In this document: piece after piece, positions 25,369-33,863 of the stretch | Layout of the letters: each line of letters begins with the position of its first letter | Numbering within the stretch: the stretch's first letter is position 1 | Origin: Methyloferula stellata AR4 | GTDB lineage: Bacteria > Pseudomonadota > Alphaproteobacteria > Rhizobiales > Beijerinckiaceae | Assembly (NCBI RefSeq): GCF_000385335.1 | Contig: NZ_ARWA01000001.1 | Span: forward strand, 1,628,001-1,692,000 | Direction of reading: 5' to 3' | Length of the DNA: 64,000 nucleotides | Program-made: the position numbers and the translations under genes | The notes under the pieces: model-generated | Told to the model about the DNA's origin: nothing | What the model saw: the letters and a program-made list of their open reading frames with translations, nothing else | Databases searched by the model: none

Positions 25369-27671
25369 CAGGCTGTGGCTCGCTGCTTCATCGATCGTGG
25401 GGGCCGGTTTTTCCGGTTTCGTTTGGCGTTCGGATCATGCGGTTCGACGGCGATGAATCGTGGCGGCTCGCCGGCAAGCCGGATATCCTGAATCTCGCGA
25501 TAGGCCCGTTCGAGGTTGGCCGCGAACCGGCTCATGTCGAACAAAGGCGCGGTGCCGCGTCCTCTGATGAGCCGATGCTGCAAATCGGCAAGCAGGTCCG
25601 GTTCGGACGCGAGACGAACGGCGAGCGCTTCATAGTCCGCGAGCGAATGCGTGACCAATTCTGGCAGACCCGCAGCTCGGAGCAGACTGCCGGCCATGCG
25701 GCTCACATAGGTTTCGCCCGCGCAAGTGAGGACGGGCAGACCGACCCAGAGCGCATCGTTGCAGGTCGCACCCGCATTATAGGGATGGCTGTCCAGAAAC
25801 AGATCCGCCTGGCGCAGACGGCCGAGATAGGCGTCATATTGCGCAACGGGAGCGAAAATAATCCGATCCGCCGCAACGCCGTGGGCTTTTGCCCGAAGGT
25901 TGAGATTTGCGATCGTCTGCTGCGATTTGCAGTAGAGCCAGAGCACGCTGTTTTCGACACGACGCAGCAGGCGCATCCAGAGATCGAAGATCTCCGGCGT
26001 GATCTTGTTCGGATTGTTGAAACTGCAGAAGACGAAGGCCTCTTCCGGAAGGCCGCATTCGGCCCGCGTCGGTATGGCGCTGGGCACCGGCCGTTGCGGA
26101 TCGCTCGGCTGGTAGCAGTCGGGCAGATGCACGACCTTCTCCGAGTAGAACATGTGCTGCTCGCGCGGCACGATGAAGGGATCGGCGATCACGTAATCGA
26201 TGAAGTCGGCGCCCATGCTTCCCGGCCAGCCGAGGAAACTCACCTGCACGGGAGCCGGACGGAGTGTCAGGATCTCTTGCCGCGAACCGATCGTCGGGCC
26301 GGTCAGATCGACCAGGATGTCGATTCTGTCCGCTTGGATGCGGCGCGCCGCCTCGGCGTCCGGCATGTGGTGCAGGTCGACAAAGGAATCACAAGCCTGC
26401 CGGATTCGTCCGCGCAATAGGCCCGCATCCTCGACGCCAAGCGCATAGCCGATGACTTCGATCTTCGCGCGGTCATGCCGGGCGAAGAGCTCCGGCAGGA
26501 GGCGGCCGACGGGATGATCGCGAAAATCCGTGGAGAGATAACCGACCCTGATCTTGCCCGAGGGTTTGGCGTCAGGCGTGGCTTCGATCTCGGTGCCGAT
26601 TCGCCCGCTGCTCTCGTTGAGACGCTTCATCGCCAGTTTTGCGCAATCGAGCTGCTGCGCCGGTGTCGACGGAAAGCTCATCAACAGCAGCATGAAGATT
26701 GCCTCTTTCTTCTGCGCGATGAAATCGATCAGCTTGTGATGATCCGCGTCATACTCGCTCCAATCACAGATATGCCGCCTTATCTTGACGAGTTCGACGA
26801 TGGCGTTGTCGAAATCGGGCTTGATCGCGATCGCCTGTTTCAAGGCGGCGGCGGCTTCGTCGAACTTGAATTGCTCCTGCAGCCCGGCTGCGAGATTGCC
26901 CAGGGCCGCCGCATAGTCGGGCTTGATCGCGAGCGCCTTCTCATAGGCGGCGACGGCCTCGTTGACCTTGCCCTGCCTTTGCAGCACGACACCGAGATTG
27001 CAAAGAATCTCCGCATTGTCGGGCGCCAGAGCGGCGGCGCGCAGGCTCATCGTGGCGGCTTCGGCGAAATGTCCGGCGGCGGCGAGCAGAGTCCCCAGAT
27101 TGGAAAAAGCCGCGGCATGATTTTGGTCCAACGCGACCGCATGCCGGTAATTTCTGATGGCTTCCTCGGTCCATCCCAAAGTGGCGAGCGCGCGCGCCAT
27201 GTTGAAATAGGCTTCGGCGAAATCGGGTTTGAGGACGAGCGCTTCCCGAAATGCGAGGATGGATTGCGCCAGCCGCCCCTGTGTCGTGAGGATCAGGCCG
27301 AAATTGTTCCACAGATCGGCGCGAGCGGGCAGCAAGGGGATGACTTGACGATAGACGTCCGCCGCTTCGTCGAATGCCTGCGACATTTGCAGGGCCGCCG
27401 CAAGATTGAGATGGGCGTCGGTGTAGAGAGGGTTAATCGAAATGGCGCGGCGGCAGGCGAAGGCGGCCTCGGCCGGAACGCCGCGCGCGAGCAGCGCCAG
27501 TCCGAGGTTGGACCAGCTCTCGGCATGGGATGGTTGCAGCTCGCAGATCTGTCGATAGAGCTTCTCGGCGTCTCGTAGGCGCCCGGCCCGATGATGATCG
27601 ATCGCCTTGGTGAAAAGCTTGTCGGCCGGCGCGATCTTTCGCGGGTGCGCCGTTGCTTGAGATCTGGCCAT
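25368..27671 (-). CDS. TPR-containing O-GlcNAc transferase-like glycosyltransferase (GT41, SPINDLY type)
   Basis: A 767-residue protein. Residues about 15-290 are tandem tetratricopeptide repeats (e.g. AESWSNLGLALLARGVPAEA, AEAYFNMARALATLGWTEEA). The C-terminal half is Glyco_transf_41: KIRVGYLSTDFRDHPVGRLL with the functional His, VSFLGWPGSMGADFIDYVIA, CSFNNPNKITPEIFDLW, and LFLDSHPYNAGATCNDALW. Eukaryotic and some bacterial homologues add GlcNAc or fucose to Ser/Thr of proteins, with the TPR superhelix binding the protein. It is co-translated with an FkbM methyltransferase, and the divergently transcribed neighbour is a giant Ser/Thr-rich repeat protein, an obvious candidate substrate (inference). 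Confidence 0.9.
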   Translation of the reverse strand: MARSQATAHPRKIAPADKLFTKAIDHHRAGRLRDAEKLYRQICELQPSHAESWSNLGLALLARGVPAEAAFACRRAISINPLYTDAHLNLAAALQMSQAFDEAADVYRQVIPLLPARADLWNNFGLILTTQGRLAQSILAFREALVLKPDFAEAYFNMARALATLGWTEEAIRNYRHAVALDQNHAAAFSNLGTLLAAAGHFAEAATMSLRAAALAPDNAEILCNLGVVLQRQGKVNEAVAAYEKALAIKPDYAAALGNLAAGLQEQFKFDEAAAALKQAIAIKPDFDNAIVELVKIRRHICDWSEYDADHHKLIDFIAQKKEAIFMLLLMSFPSTPAQQLDCAKLAMKRLNESSGRIGTEIEATPDAKPSGKIRVGYLSTDFRDHPVGRLLPELFARHDRAKIEVIGYALGVEDAGLLRGRIRQACDSFVDLHHMPDAEAARRIQADRIDILVDLTGPTIGSRQEILTLRPAPVQVSFLGWPGSMGADFIDYVIADPFIVPREQHMFYSEKVVHLPDCYQPSDPQRPVPSAIPTRAECGLPEEAFVFCSFNNPNKITPEIFDLWMRLLRRVENSVLWLYCKSQQTIANLNLRAKAHGVAADRIIFAPVAQYDAYLGRLRQADLFLDSHPYNAGATCNDALWVGLPVLTCAGETYVSRMAGSLLRAAGLPELVTHSLADYEALAVRLASEPDLLADLQHRLIRGRGTAPLFDMSRFAANLERAYREIQDIRLAGEPPRFIAVEPHDPNAKRNRKNRPPRSMKQRATA

Positions 27672-28097
27672 ACCAATCCGCTCTTTCGCCAGCTTTTGGG
27701 CGCGACGAAGCTTGCCCCGGAGTCTGTCCGACTCGGCTCAAGCGGAATTTTTCAAACGGAGCTGGTCCGAAGCTGGGGCGCCGCAGGGTATCCCCCCGAA
27801 AAGACCGATAGTTTACGTTTTGTTAAAGAGATGGAGCGAGACTAGGTCACGTGAGGTCGACTCTTAGTTCGATCGAGCATTCGCGACAGATCGGGGTAGA
27901 TGATCTACTGCCGATGACCTTGGAAGATCACACGATCTCTCCAGCGGCCATGTATGGCGCGACGGTGTCCGGCACGCATTAGCAACGCGTGTATGGCCTT
28001 TTGAAGCCGGTCCCGGACCAGCTTCAACGTCCATAAACGCAACCACACCGTCCATGACGTTATCGTCCGCCACATGCCCCTGGTGAGGAGTTAAACT
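27672..28097. other. Divergent promoter region between OGT-like gene and repeat-protein gene
   Basis: About 426 bases separating the starts of the OGT-like gene (minus) and the repeat protein (plus). No gene was recognised. TGAGGAG just before 28098 is the ribosome site of the repeat protein. No sigma-54 or EcfG-type promoter was found by eye. Confidence 0.5.
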
Positions 28098-31000
28098 GTG
28101 ACCTCCATTATTTCGTCGTTGTCGAATACTCAGATCGCAGCTCTCTCCACGAACGTGATCGCGGGACTCACCACAGCCGATATCGCCGCCATCAGCACAT
28201 CGCAGGCATCGGCCTTAACATCCAACGAGATCAAGGCCCTCTCCACGGCGAATGTGGCGGCCCTGTCATCGAGCCAAGTCGCGGCTTTTTCGCCGAACGT
28301 CATCAGCAGCCTTTCTCTCGGCCAGATCGTCGCGCTCTCGACAAACGTTGACAATCTAACGACGGCGGAAGTTTCCAAGCTGACCTCGACGCAAGTCGGC
28401 GGCCTTTCGACGGCGCAGCTCAACGGACTGGGCTCGACGCAACTGAATTCGCTTTCCGTCACGGCGCTTCTCGGGCTTGTCGTGTCCAACCTGTCGACGG
28501 CGCAGCTCCAGAGCCTTTCGACCGGTGTAGTCGCAGCCCTTTCGACCACCGCTGCTCAAAGCCTGACGACGGCTCAATTCGCGGCCTTGACGACATCTCA
28601 GCTCGCGGCTTTGACGACCAAGCAAGTTGATGCCCTGACGACGACGCAGCTCCAAGGTCTGACGACAGCGGAATTCAACGCGCTCTCCACGGCGGCTCTG
28701 CACAGCCTGACGACGGCAGAGGCGGCTGCCTTGACGACGTCTCAGCTCAACAATCTGACGACGGCCGGCCTCGCAGCGCTCTCGACCGCCGCTGTCCACG
28801 CTCTGTCTTGGACCCAATTGGGCTCCTTGACGACAGCCGACGTACAGCTCCTGAGCTCGGCCCAGGTCGCGGCGCTCTCGACGAGCGTCATCCAGAATCT
28901 GGGCCCGACACAGGTCGGCGTCTTCACGACATCTCAGCTCGCCGCTCTGACGACGGCGCAGGTGAATGCCCTGTCAACGACGCAAGTCCAAGCCCTGACA
29001 ACAACGGAATTGAACGCGCTTTCGACGGCGGCCCTGCATAGCCTGACGAGCACGCAGGGCGGGGCTTTGTCCACGCAGCAGCTTGCCAATCTGACGACGG
29101 CAGGCCTAGTGGCGCTCTCGACCGCCGCGGTCAAGAACCTGTCTTCGGACCAGATCGGCGCCTTGACCTCGAGCCAGCTCCCGCTCCTGACGACGGCGCA
29201 AGTCAGCGCCCTGACGACGGCGCAGATCCAAGCTCTGACGACGACGGAACTGAACAGCCTCTCCACGTTCGCCCTGCATAGTTTGACGACGGCACAGACC
29301 GGGGCCTTGTCGACGGCACAGCTCGCCAATCTGACGCCGACAGCTCTCGGGGCGCTCTCGACCGTCGACATCCATGCTTTGTCTTCGACTCAATTCGGAG
29401 CCTTAACGTCGGCCAGCGTCCAGCTCTTGACCTCAACGCAGATCGCGGCGCTCTCGACCAGTGTGTTGCAAAATCTGACGTCGGCGCAGGTCGGCACCTT
29501 CACAACCTCTCAGCTTGCGGCTCTGACGTCGCCGCAGATCGGCGCCCTGCCAATCACCACGCTGACGACGGCTGAACTGAACTCTCTCTCCACGGCGGCG
29601 CTGCACAGCCTGACGACGGCACAGGCGGCGGCCTTGTCGACGGCGCAGCTTGCCAATCTCACGACGGCGGGTCTCGCGGCGCTTTCAACCGCCGATGTCC
29701 ACGCCCTGTCCTCGGCTCAATTCGGCGGATTGACGACGGCCGAAGTCCAGCTGCTATCCTCGACACAGATCGCGGCGCTCTCGACCGGCGTCGTGCAAAA
29801 TCTGACGTCGGCGCAGGTCGGCACCTTTACGACATCTCAGCTCGCTAATCTGACCACTGCGCAGGTCAATGCCCTGACGACGGCGCAGGTCCAAGCCCTG
29901 ACGACGACGGAACTGAACGCGCTCTCGACGGCGGCCCTGCACAACCTGACGGGCGGGGCGACGGGACAGGCAGCAGCCCTGACGACGGCGCAGATTCAAA
30001 ATCTGACGACGGCGGGCGTCGCAGCGCTCTCCTCGGGGGCCGTCCAGGCCCTGACGACGGCGCAAATCGGTGCTTTGTCGACATCGCAGTTCGCGGCTCT
30101 GACGACGGCGCAGGTCAGCGCCCTGACGACGACGCAGGTCCAAGCCTTGACGACGGCGGAACTGAACGCTCTCTCCACGGCGGCTTTGCACAGCCTGACG
30201 ACGGCTGAGGCGGCTGCCCTTACGACGGCGCAGATCGCCAATCTGACGACAGCCGGTCTCGCGGCACTTTCGACTGCCGATGTCCACGCCCTGTCTTCGA
30301 CCCAGTTCGGCGCTTTGACCACAGCCGACGTTCAGCTCCTGAGCTCGGCGCAGGTCGCAGCGCTCTCGACCGGCGTCGTGCAAAGTCTGACGACGGCGCA
30401 GGTTGGCACCTTCACGACGTCTCAGCTTGCTGATCTGACGTCGACACAAATCGGTGCCCTGACGACAGCGCAGGTCAATGCCCTAACGACGACGGAACTG
30501 AACGCGCTTTCCACGGCGGCTCTGCATAGTCTAACGGGCGGAACGACGGGACAGGCATCAGCCCTGACGACGGCGCAGATTCAAAATCTGACGACGGCGG
30601 GTCTCGTGGCCCTCTCTTCAGCGGCTGTCCAAGCCCTGACCACCGCGCAAATCGGTGCTCTGTCTACATCCCAGCTGGCAGCTCTGACGACGGCGCAGGT
30701 CAGCGCTCTGACGGCGACGCAGGTCCAAGGTCTGACGACGGCGGAACTGAATGGTCTCTCCACAGCGGCTCTCCATAGTCTGACGACGGCACAGGCCGCG
30801 GCCTTGGCGACAGCCCAGCTCGCCAATCTGGCAACGGCTGGTCTCGTGGCGCTTGCAACCGCTGATATCCATGCCCTCTCCTCGACCCAGTTCGGAGCCC
30901 TGACCTCCGCCAGCGTCCAGCTCTTGAGCTCGGCGCAGGTCGCAGCTCTCTCGACGAGCGTCGTGCAAAATCTGACGACGGCGCAGGTCGGCACCTTCAC

Positions 31001-32396
31001 GTCATCTCAGCTCGCCGATCTGACGACGGCGCAGGTCAGTGCCCTGACGACGACGCAGGTCCAAGCCTTGACGACGGCGGAACTGAATACGCTCTCAACA
31101 GCGGCGCTGCACAACCTGACGACGGCGCAGGCGGCGGCCTTGTCGACGGCGCAGCTTGCCAATCTCACGACGGCGGGTCTCGCGGCGCTCTCGACCGCCG
31201 ATGTCCATGCCCTGTCCGTGGCCCAGTTCGGCGGCTTGACGACAACCGAAGTGCAGCTCTTGAGCGCGGCACAGGTCGCGGCGCTCTCGACCGGAGTCGT
31301 GCAAAATCTGACGTCGGCTCAAGTCGGCACCTTCACGACGTCTCAGCTTGCTGATCTGACGTCGACGCAAATCAATGCCTTGACGACGGCGCAGGTCCAA
31401 GCTCTGACGACGACGGAACTGAACGCGCTTTCCGCGGCGGCTCTGCATAGTCTGACGGGCGGGACGACGGGACAGGCAGCGGCCCTGACGACGGCGCAGA
31501 TTCAAAATCTGACGACGGCGGGTCTCGTGGCGCTTTCCTCGGCGGCTGTCCAGGCCCTGACCACGGCGCAAATCGGTGCTCTGTCGACATCTCAGCTCGC
31601 GGCTCTGACGACGGCGCAGGTCAGCGCCCTGACGGCGACGCAGGTCCAAGGTCTGACGACGGCGGAACTGAATGGGCTCTCCACAGCGGCTCTCCATAGT
31701 CTGACGACGGCACAGGCCGCGGCCTTGGCGACAGCCCAGCTCGCCAATCTGACGACGGCCGGTCTCGCGGCGCTTTCGACCGCCGATGTTCATGCCCTGT
31801 CCTCTGCCCAGTTCGGCGGCTTGACGACAACCGAGGTGCAGCTCTTGAGCTCGGCGCAGGTCGCGGCGCTCTCCACAGGCGTCGTGCAAAATCTGACGAC
31901 GGCGCAGGTCGGCACCTTCACGACGTCTCAGCTCGCGGATCTGACGGGCACGCAAGTCGCCGCCCTGACGACGACGCAGGTCCAGGCCCTGACGACAACG
32001 GAACTGAACGCTCTCTCCACCGCGGCTCTGCACAGCCTGACGAGCACACAAGGCGCGGCCCTGACGACGGCACAGCTCGCCAATCTGACGACGGCGGACC
32101 TCGCCGCGCTCTCGACCGCCGCGGTCCACAACCTGACTTCGACTCAGGTCGGGGCCTTGTCGACAGCCCAGCTCCAAATCCTGACGACGGCACAGGTCGC
32201 AGTGCTCTCGACCGGTGCCGTGCAAAGTCTGACGACGACGGATATCCAGGCTCTGACGACAAGCGAAGTGCGCAGCCTGACGACCGCGCAGATCGCCAGC
32301 CTGACATCCGCGCAGGTCGGCGCATTGACGTCATCGCAGGTCGCTGCCTTGACGCCAACACAGGTCGGCGCCTTCACCTCCGCCAACTTTGGTTGA
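28098..32396 (+). CDS. Giant Ser/Thr-rich protein of about 130 eleven-residue repeats
   Basis: A 1432-residue protein starting at GTG 28098, with TGAGGAG seven bases upstream. From residue 10 to the end it is built of 11-residue units of the form LTTAQVxALST, with Leu or Ile every fifth to sixth residue and two hydroxyl residues after nearly every Leu. Units group into about twelve larger blocks marked by ALHSL or ALHNL. It has no Cys, one Trp, very few charged residues, no clear signal peptide and no recognisable anchor or transporter domain; it ends GAFTSANFG. The periodicity suggests a regular solenoid. It may be a surface fibre, adhesin or matrix protein, perhaps exported by a non-Sec route. 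The divergent OGT-like and FkbM genes make it a likely glycoprotein (inference). Confidence 0.85.
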   Translation: MTSIISSLSNTQIAALSTNVIAGLTTADIAAISTSQASALTSNEIKALSTANVAALSSSQVAAFSPNVISSLSLGQIVALSTNVDNLTTAEVSKLTSTQVGGLSTAQLNGLGSTQLNSLSVTALLGLVVSNLSTAQLQSLSTGVVAALSTTAAQSLTTAQFAALTTSQLAALTTKQVDALTTTQLQGLTTAEFNALSTAALHSLTTAEAAALTTSQLNNLTTAGLAALSTAAVHALSWTQLGSLTTADVQLLSSAQVAALSTSVIQNLGPTQVGVFTTSQLAALTTAQVNALSTTQVQALTTTELNALSTAALHSLTSTQGGALSTQQLANLTTAGLVALSTAAVKNLSSDQIGALTSSQLPLLTTAQVSALTTAQIQALTTTELNSLSTFALHSLTTAQTGALSTAQLANLTPTALGALSTVDIHALSSTQFGALTSASVQLLTSTQIAALSTSVLQNLTSAQVGTFTTSQLAALTSPQIGALPITTLTTAELNSLSTAALHSLTTAQAAALSTAQLANLTTAGLAALSTADVHALSSAQFGGLTTAEVQLLSSTQIAALSTGVVQNLTSAQVGTFTTSQLANLTTAQVNALTTAQVQALTTTELNALSTAALHNLTGGATGQAAALTTAQIQNLTTAGVAALSSGAVQALTTAQIGALSTSQFAALTTAQVSALTTTQVQALTTAELNALSTAALHSLTTAEAAALTTAQIANLTTAGLAALSTADVHALSSTQFGALTTADVQLLSSAQVAALSTGVVQSLTTAQVGTFTTSQLADLTSTQIGALTTAQVNALTTTELNALSTAALHSLTGGTTGQASALTTAQIQNLTTAGLVALSSAAVQALTTAQIGALSTSQLAALTTAQVSALTATQVQGLTTAELNGLSTAALHSLTTAQAAALATAQLANLATAGLVALATADIHALSSTQFGALTSASVQLLSSAQVAALSTSVVQNLTTAQVGTFTSSQLADLTTAQVSALTTTQVQALTTAELNTLSTAALHNLTTAQAAALSTAQLANLTTAGLAALSTADVHALSVAQFGGLTTTEVQLLSAAQVAALSTGVVQNLTSAQVGTFTTSQLADLTSTQINALTTAQVQALTTTELNALSAAALHSLTGGTTGQAAALTTAQIQNLTTAGLVALSSAAVQALTTAQIGALSTSQLAALTTAQVSALTATQVQGLTTAELNGLSTAALHSLTTAQAAALATAQLANLTTAGLAALSTADVHALSSAQFGGLTTTEVQLLSSAQVAALSTGVVQNLTTAQVGTFTTSQLADLTGTQVAALTTTQVQALTTTELNALSTAALHSLTSTQGAALTTAQLANLTTADLAALSTAAVHNLTSTQVGALSTAQLQILTTAQVAVLSTGAVQSLTTTDIQALTTSEVRSLTTAQIASLTSAQVGALTSSQVAALTPTQVGAFTSANFG
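28110..32390 (+). repeat. 33-bp coding repeats with near-identical long duplications
   Basis: The gene is a tandem array of 33-bp units, dominated by CTGACGACGGCGCAGGTC-like strings. Longer near-identical stretches are visible: the segment starting CTAACGGGCG at 30531 recurs from CTGACGGGCG at 31452, 921 bp (307 codons) later, with few differences over about 300 bp. This implies block duplication by recombination. The high GC third positions create long spurious frames on both strands. Confidence 0.85.
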
Positions 32397-32428
32397 GATC
32401 GAAGCGCAACCCCATAAGAGACCACGAT

Positions 32429-32457
32429 CCGCGAGAGCTTAAATCGAGCTCTCGCGG
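32429..32457 (+). terminator. Hairpin after the repeat-protein gene
   Basis: CCGCGAGAGCT (32429-32439) pairs perfectly with AGCTCTCGCGG (32447-32457). It lies 33 bases past the stop. No T-run follows, so termination efficiency is uncertain. Confidence 0.5.
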
Positions 32458-32522
32458 CACGGCCCATCAGATTTCAGGAGTCTCGACGAAGCGGCGAGCA
32501 AGCGCCGATCTGGCAGGTTCAG

Positions 32523-32756
32523 CTATATAAAATCCGCCTCCCTGGCGGCCTTCAAGACGGAAACGATGGACTCGAATGAAATATGTCCATGTCCGGAAAA
32601 GGCGGCCATGAAAAGAAGAGCGAAGGCCGGCGGAAGCAAGACCAAAGCCGTCGAAATGAAAGCGGGACCAAGGGCCTCGAGGCGCTGACCGATTTCGTAG
32701 AGAGGCAATCCGGCGGCTTGCCTGTGCGCTGCTTGCGTCGGCAATGACGTGGGCAT
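32523..32756 (-). CDS. Small hypothetical membrane protein
   Basis: A possible 77-residue protein beginning MPTSLPTQAAHRQAAGLPLY with one hydrophobic segment (PAFISTALVLLPPAFALLFM) of about 20 residues, then a short soluble tail. ATG at 32756 is chosen because it precedes the hydrophobic part closely and has AAGG about a dozen bases upstream; a longer frame begins at 32897. No family was recognised. It lies between the repeat-protein gene and a stress gene; real coding status is uncertain. Confidence 0.35.
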   Translation of the reverse strand: MPTSLPTQAAHRQAAGLPLYEIGQRLEALGPAFISTALVLLPPAFALLFMAAFSGHGHISFESIVSVLKAAREADFI

Positions 32757-32910
32757 GGAAGTGACCTTGGAACGATGAAAGACCGTGGTCGATAAGCCGC
32801 TAGGCGCAACGAAGATCCGCCGCGCTAATCCCGCTCCTTGCGCATTATTCCCATAGTTGCGAGTGCGGCCAGCTCTCGAACCGACCGCACCCGACATTTG
32901 GACGCTTAGC

Positions 32911-33405
32911 TCACGCGGCTTTCAGATTGATCTTGTTGCTCGCAAGCTTGGAGAGCAGCGTGTCGGTCTGCTTCTCTTCGGCCAGGGTCGCATCGAGAAG
33001 CCGTGCGGCCTCCCTGTGCCCGAGCTCTTGCGCCCATTTCTTCAGCGTGCCGTAGCGGCTGATCTCGTAATGCTCGACGGCCTGAGCCGCGGCGATAAGG
33101 CCAGGATCGAGCGCCTCCGTGCCGCCGAACTCCTCCATGATTTCCTTGCCTTCATTGAGCATGCCCATGATGGCGTCGCAGGTCTTGCCGCGTGGCGCCT
33201 TGCCGATCAGTTCGAACACCTGGTCGAGGCGCTCGATCTGACCCTCGGTCTGCTCGCGGTGCAGTTCGAAGGCCTGCCGCAATTCATCCGACTGTGCCTT
33301 CTTTGCCATTTTGGGAAGCGCTTTCAGAATCTGCTTCTCCGCGAAGTAAATGTCCTTGAGCGTTTCGAGGAAAAGATCGTTCAGGTCTTTCGCTTGTGCT
33401 GCCAT
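32911..33405 (-). CDS. DUF892 (YciE/YciF-type) ferritin-like stress protein
   Basis: A 164-residue four-helix protein of the YciE/YciF family: DLNDLFLETLKDIYFAEKQI, ELHREQTEGQIERLDQVFEL and AAQAVEHYEISRYGTLKKWA carry the conserved Glu/His residues that bind iron in ferritin-like folds. ATG at 33405 has GAGG upstream; the in-frame start at 33432 is less likely. These proteins are stress-induced in Proteobacteria and may act as ferroxidases. An EcfG-like promoter lies about 80-100 bases upstream on the same strand. A paralogue is found at 54169. Confidence 0.9.
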   Translation of the reverse strand: MAAQAKDLNDLFLETLKDIYFAEKQILKALPKMAKKAQSDELRQAFELHREQTEGQIERLDQVFELIGKAPRGKTCDAIMGMLNEGKEIMEEFGGTEALDPGLIAAAQAVEHYEISRYGTLKKWAQELGHREAARLLDATLAEEKQTDTLLSKLASNKINLKAA

Positions 33406-33459
33406 TGTTGCCTCAGGTCGTGGGATAAACAAATCCGTTTGCGCATCGCGCGGATTCGA

Positions 33460-33479
33460 ACGCGAGAACGTTCTCGCGT
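33460..33479. promoter_or_regulatory. Perfect 20-bp palindrome ACGCGAGAACGTTCTCGCGT
   Basis: A perfect inverted repeat centred on AACGTT, located between the DUF892 start and its putative EcfG promoter, and upstream of the divergent 25-residue peptide gene. It could be an operator or the base of a short RNA hairpin in the DUF892 leader. No specific regulator can be assigned. Confidence 0.45.
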
Positions 33480-33482
33480 CAC

Positions 33483-33507
33483 AACCGTGACCGTCTTCGG
33501 AAGTTCC
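33483..33507 (-). promoter_or_regulatory. EcfG-type general-stress promoter for DUF892 gene
   Basis: On the minus strand GGAAC (33507-33503), 16 bases, then GGTT (33486-33483). The alphaproteobacterial EcfG consensus is GGAAC-N16/17-CGTT, so one base deviates. It is correctly placed about 80 bases upstream of the ATG. Confidence 0.55.
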
Positions 33508-33577
33508 AGCGCAATCGAGGTGTTACGCATGTTTCACGATGTTTGGCAGACGCGAAGAATCGATTCTTCGTTTCAAT

Positions 33578-33602
33578 GGAACTTAGAGTCATGGCCGAGG
33601 TT
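33578..33602 (+). promoter_or_regulatory. EcfG-type promoter for the 25-residue peptide gene
   Basis: GGAAC (33578-33582), 16 bases, GGTT (33599-33602), the same one-base variant of the EcfG consensus as the divergent site. It ends 37 bases before the peptide ATG. Confidence 0.55.
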
Positions 33603-33638
33603 ATGGACCTACATTTTAACCGAAGAAGGAGAGTCAAC

Positions 33639-33716
33639 ATGGGTCGCGGTATTTTGCTTTGGCTGCTTGGCGTGCCGATTCCGATCATTATTCTTCTCGC
33701 ATTTCTGCATCACTAG
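33639..33716 (+). CDS. 25-residue hydrophobic membrane peptide
   Basis: ATG at 33639 behind AAGAAGGAGAG encodes MGRGILLWLLGVPIPIIILL followed by AFLHH and TAG. The strong ribosome site, the EcfG-type promoter and the single membrane-length segment with a central Pro-x-Pro make it a real gene despite its size. Similar very short MGRGILLWLLG peptides are, as I recall, widespread in Hyphomicrobiales near stress genes. It would insert in the inner membrane; function unknown. Confidence 0.75.
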   Translation: MGRGILLWLLGVPIPIIILLAFLHH

Positions 33717-33863
33717 AGCATCGCACCCAAATCAGGGAACCCGTGCGGGGGGAATCCGATTGGCGTCGATAAAGACGCCGATATGGCGACGGACGCTTTC
33801 AAGCAAAGCGTCCGGTTCTCCCGTCGGTTCACCCACGGCGGAACTCAAACTGATGAGAAGGCC

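Noticed and set aside
31095-32225. 376-codon minus-strand frame rich in RRRQ inside the repeat gene
   Set aside because: A mirror of the 33-bp coding repeat; periodic frames appear in several registers on both strands. The plus frame alone is continuous over 4.3 kb, has a ribosome site and a hydrophobic pattern.
28098-32396. RTX or pentapeptide-repeat protein
   Set aside because: The period is 11 residues, with no GGxGxD calcium motifs and no A(D/N)LxX pentapeptides.
24478-32396. Flagellin glycosylation cluster
   Set aside because: No flagellar or pseudaminic acid genes occur in the window; the only evident Ser/Thr-rich candidate substrate is the repeat protein.
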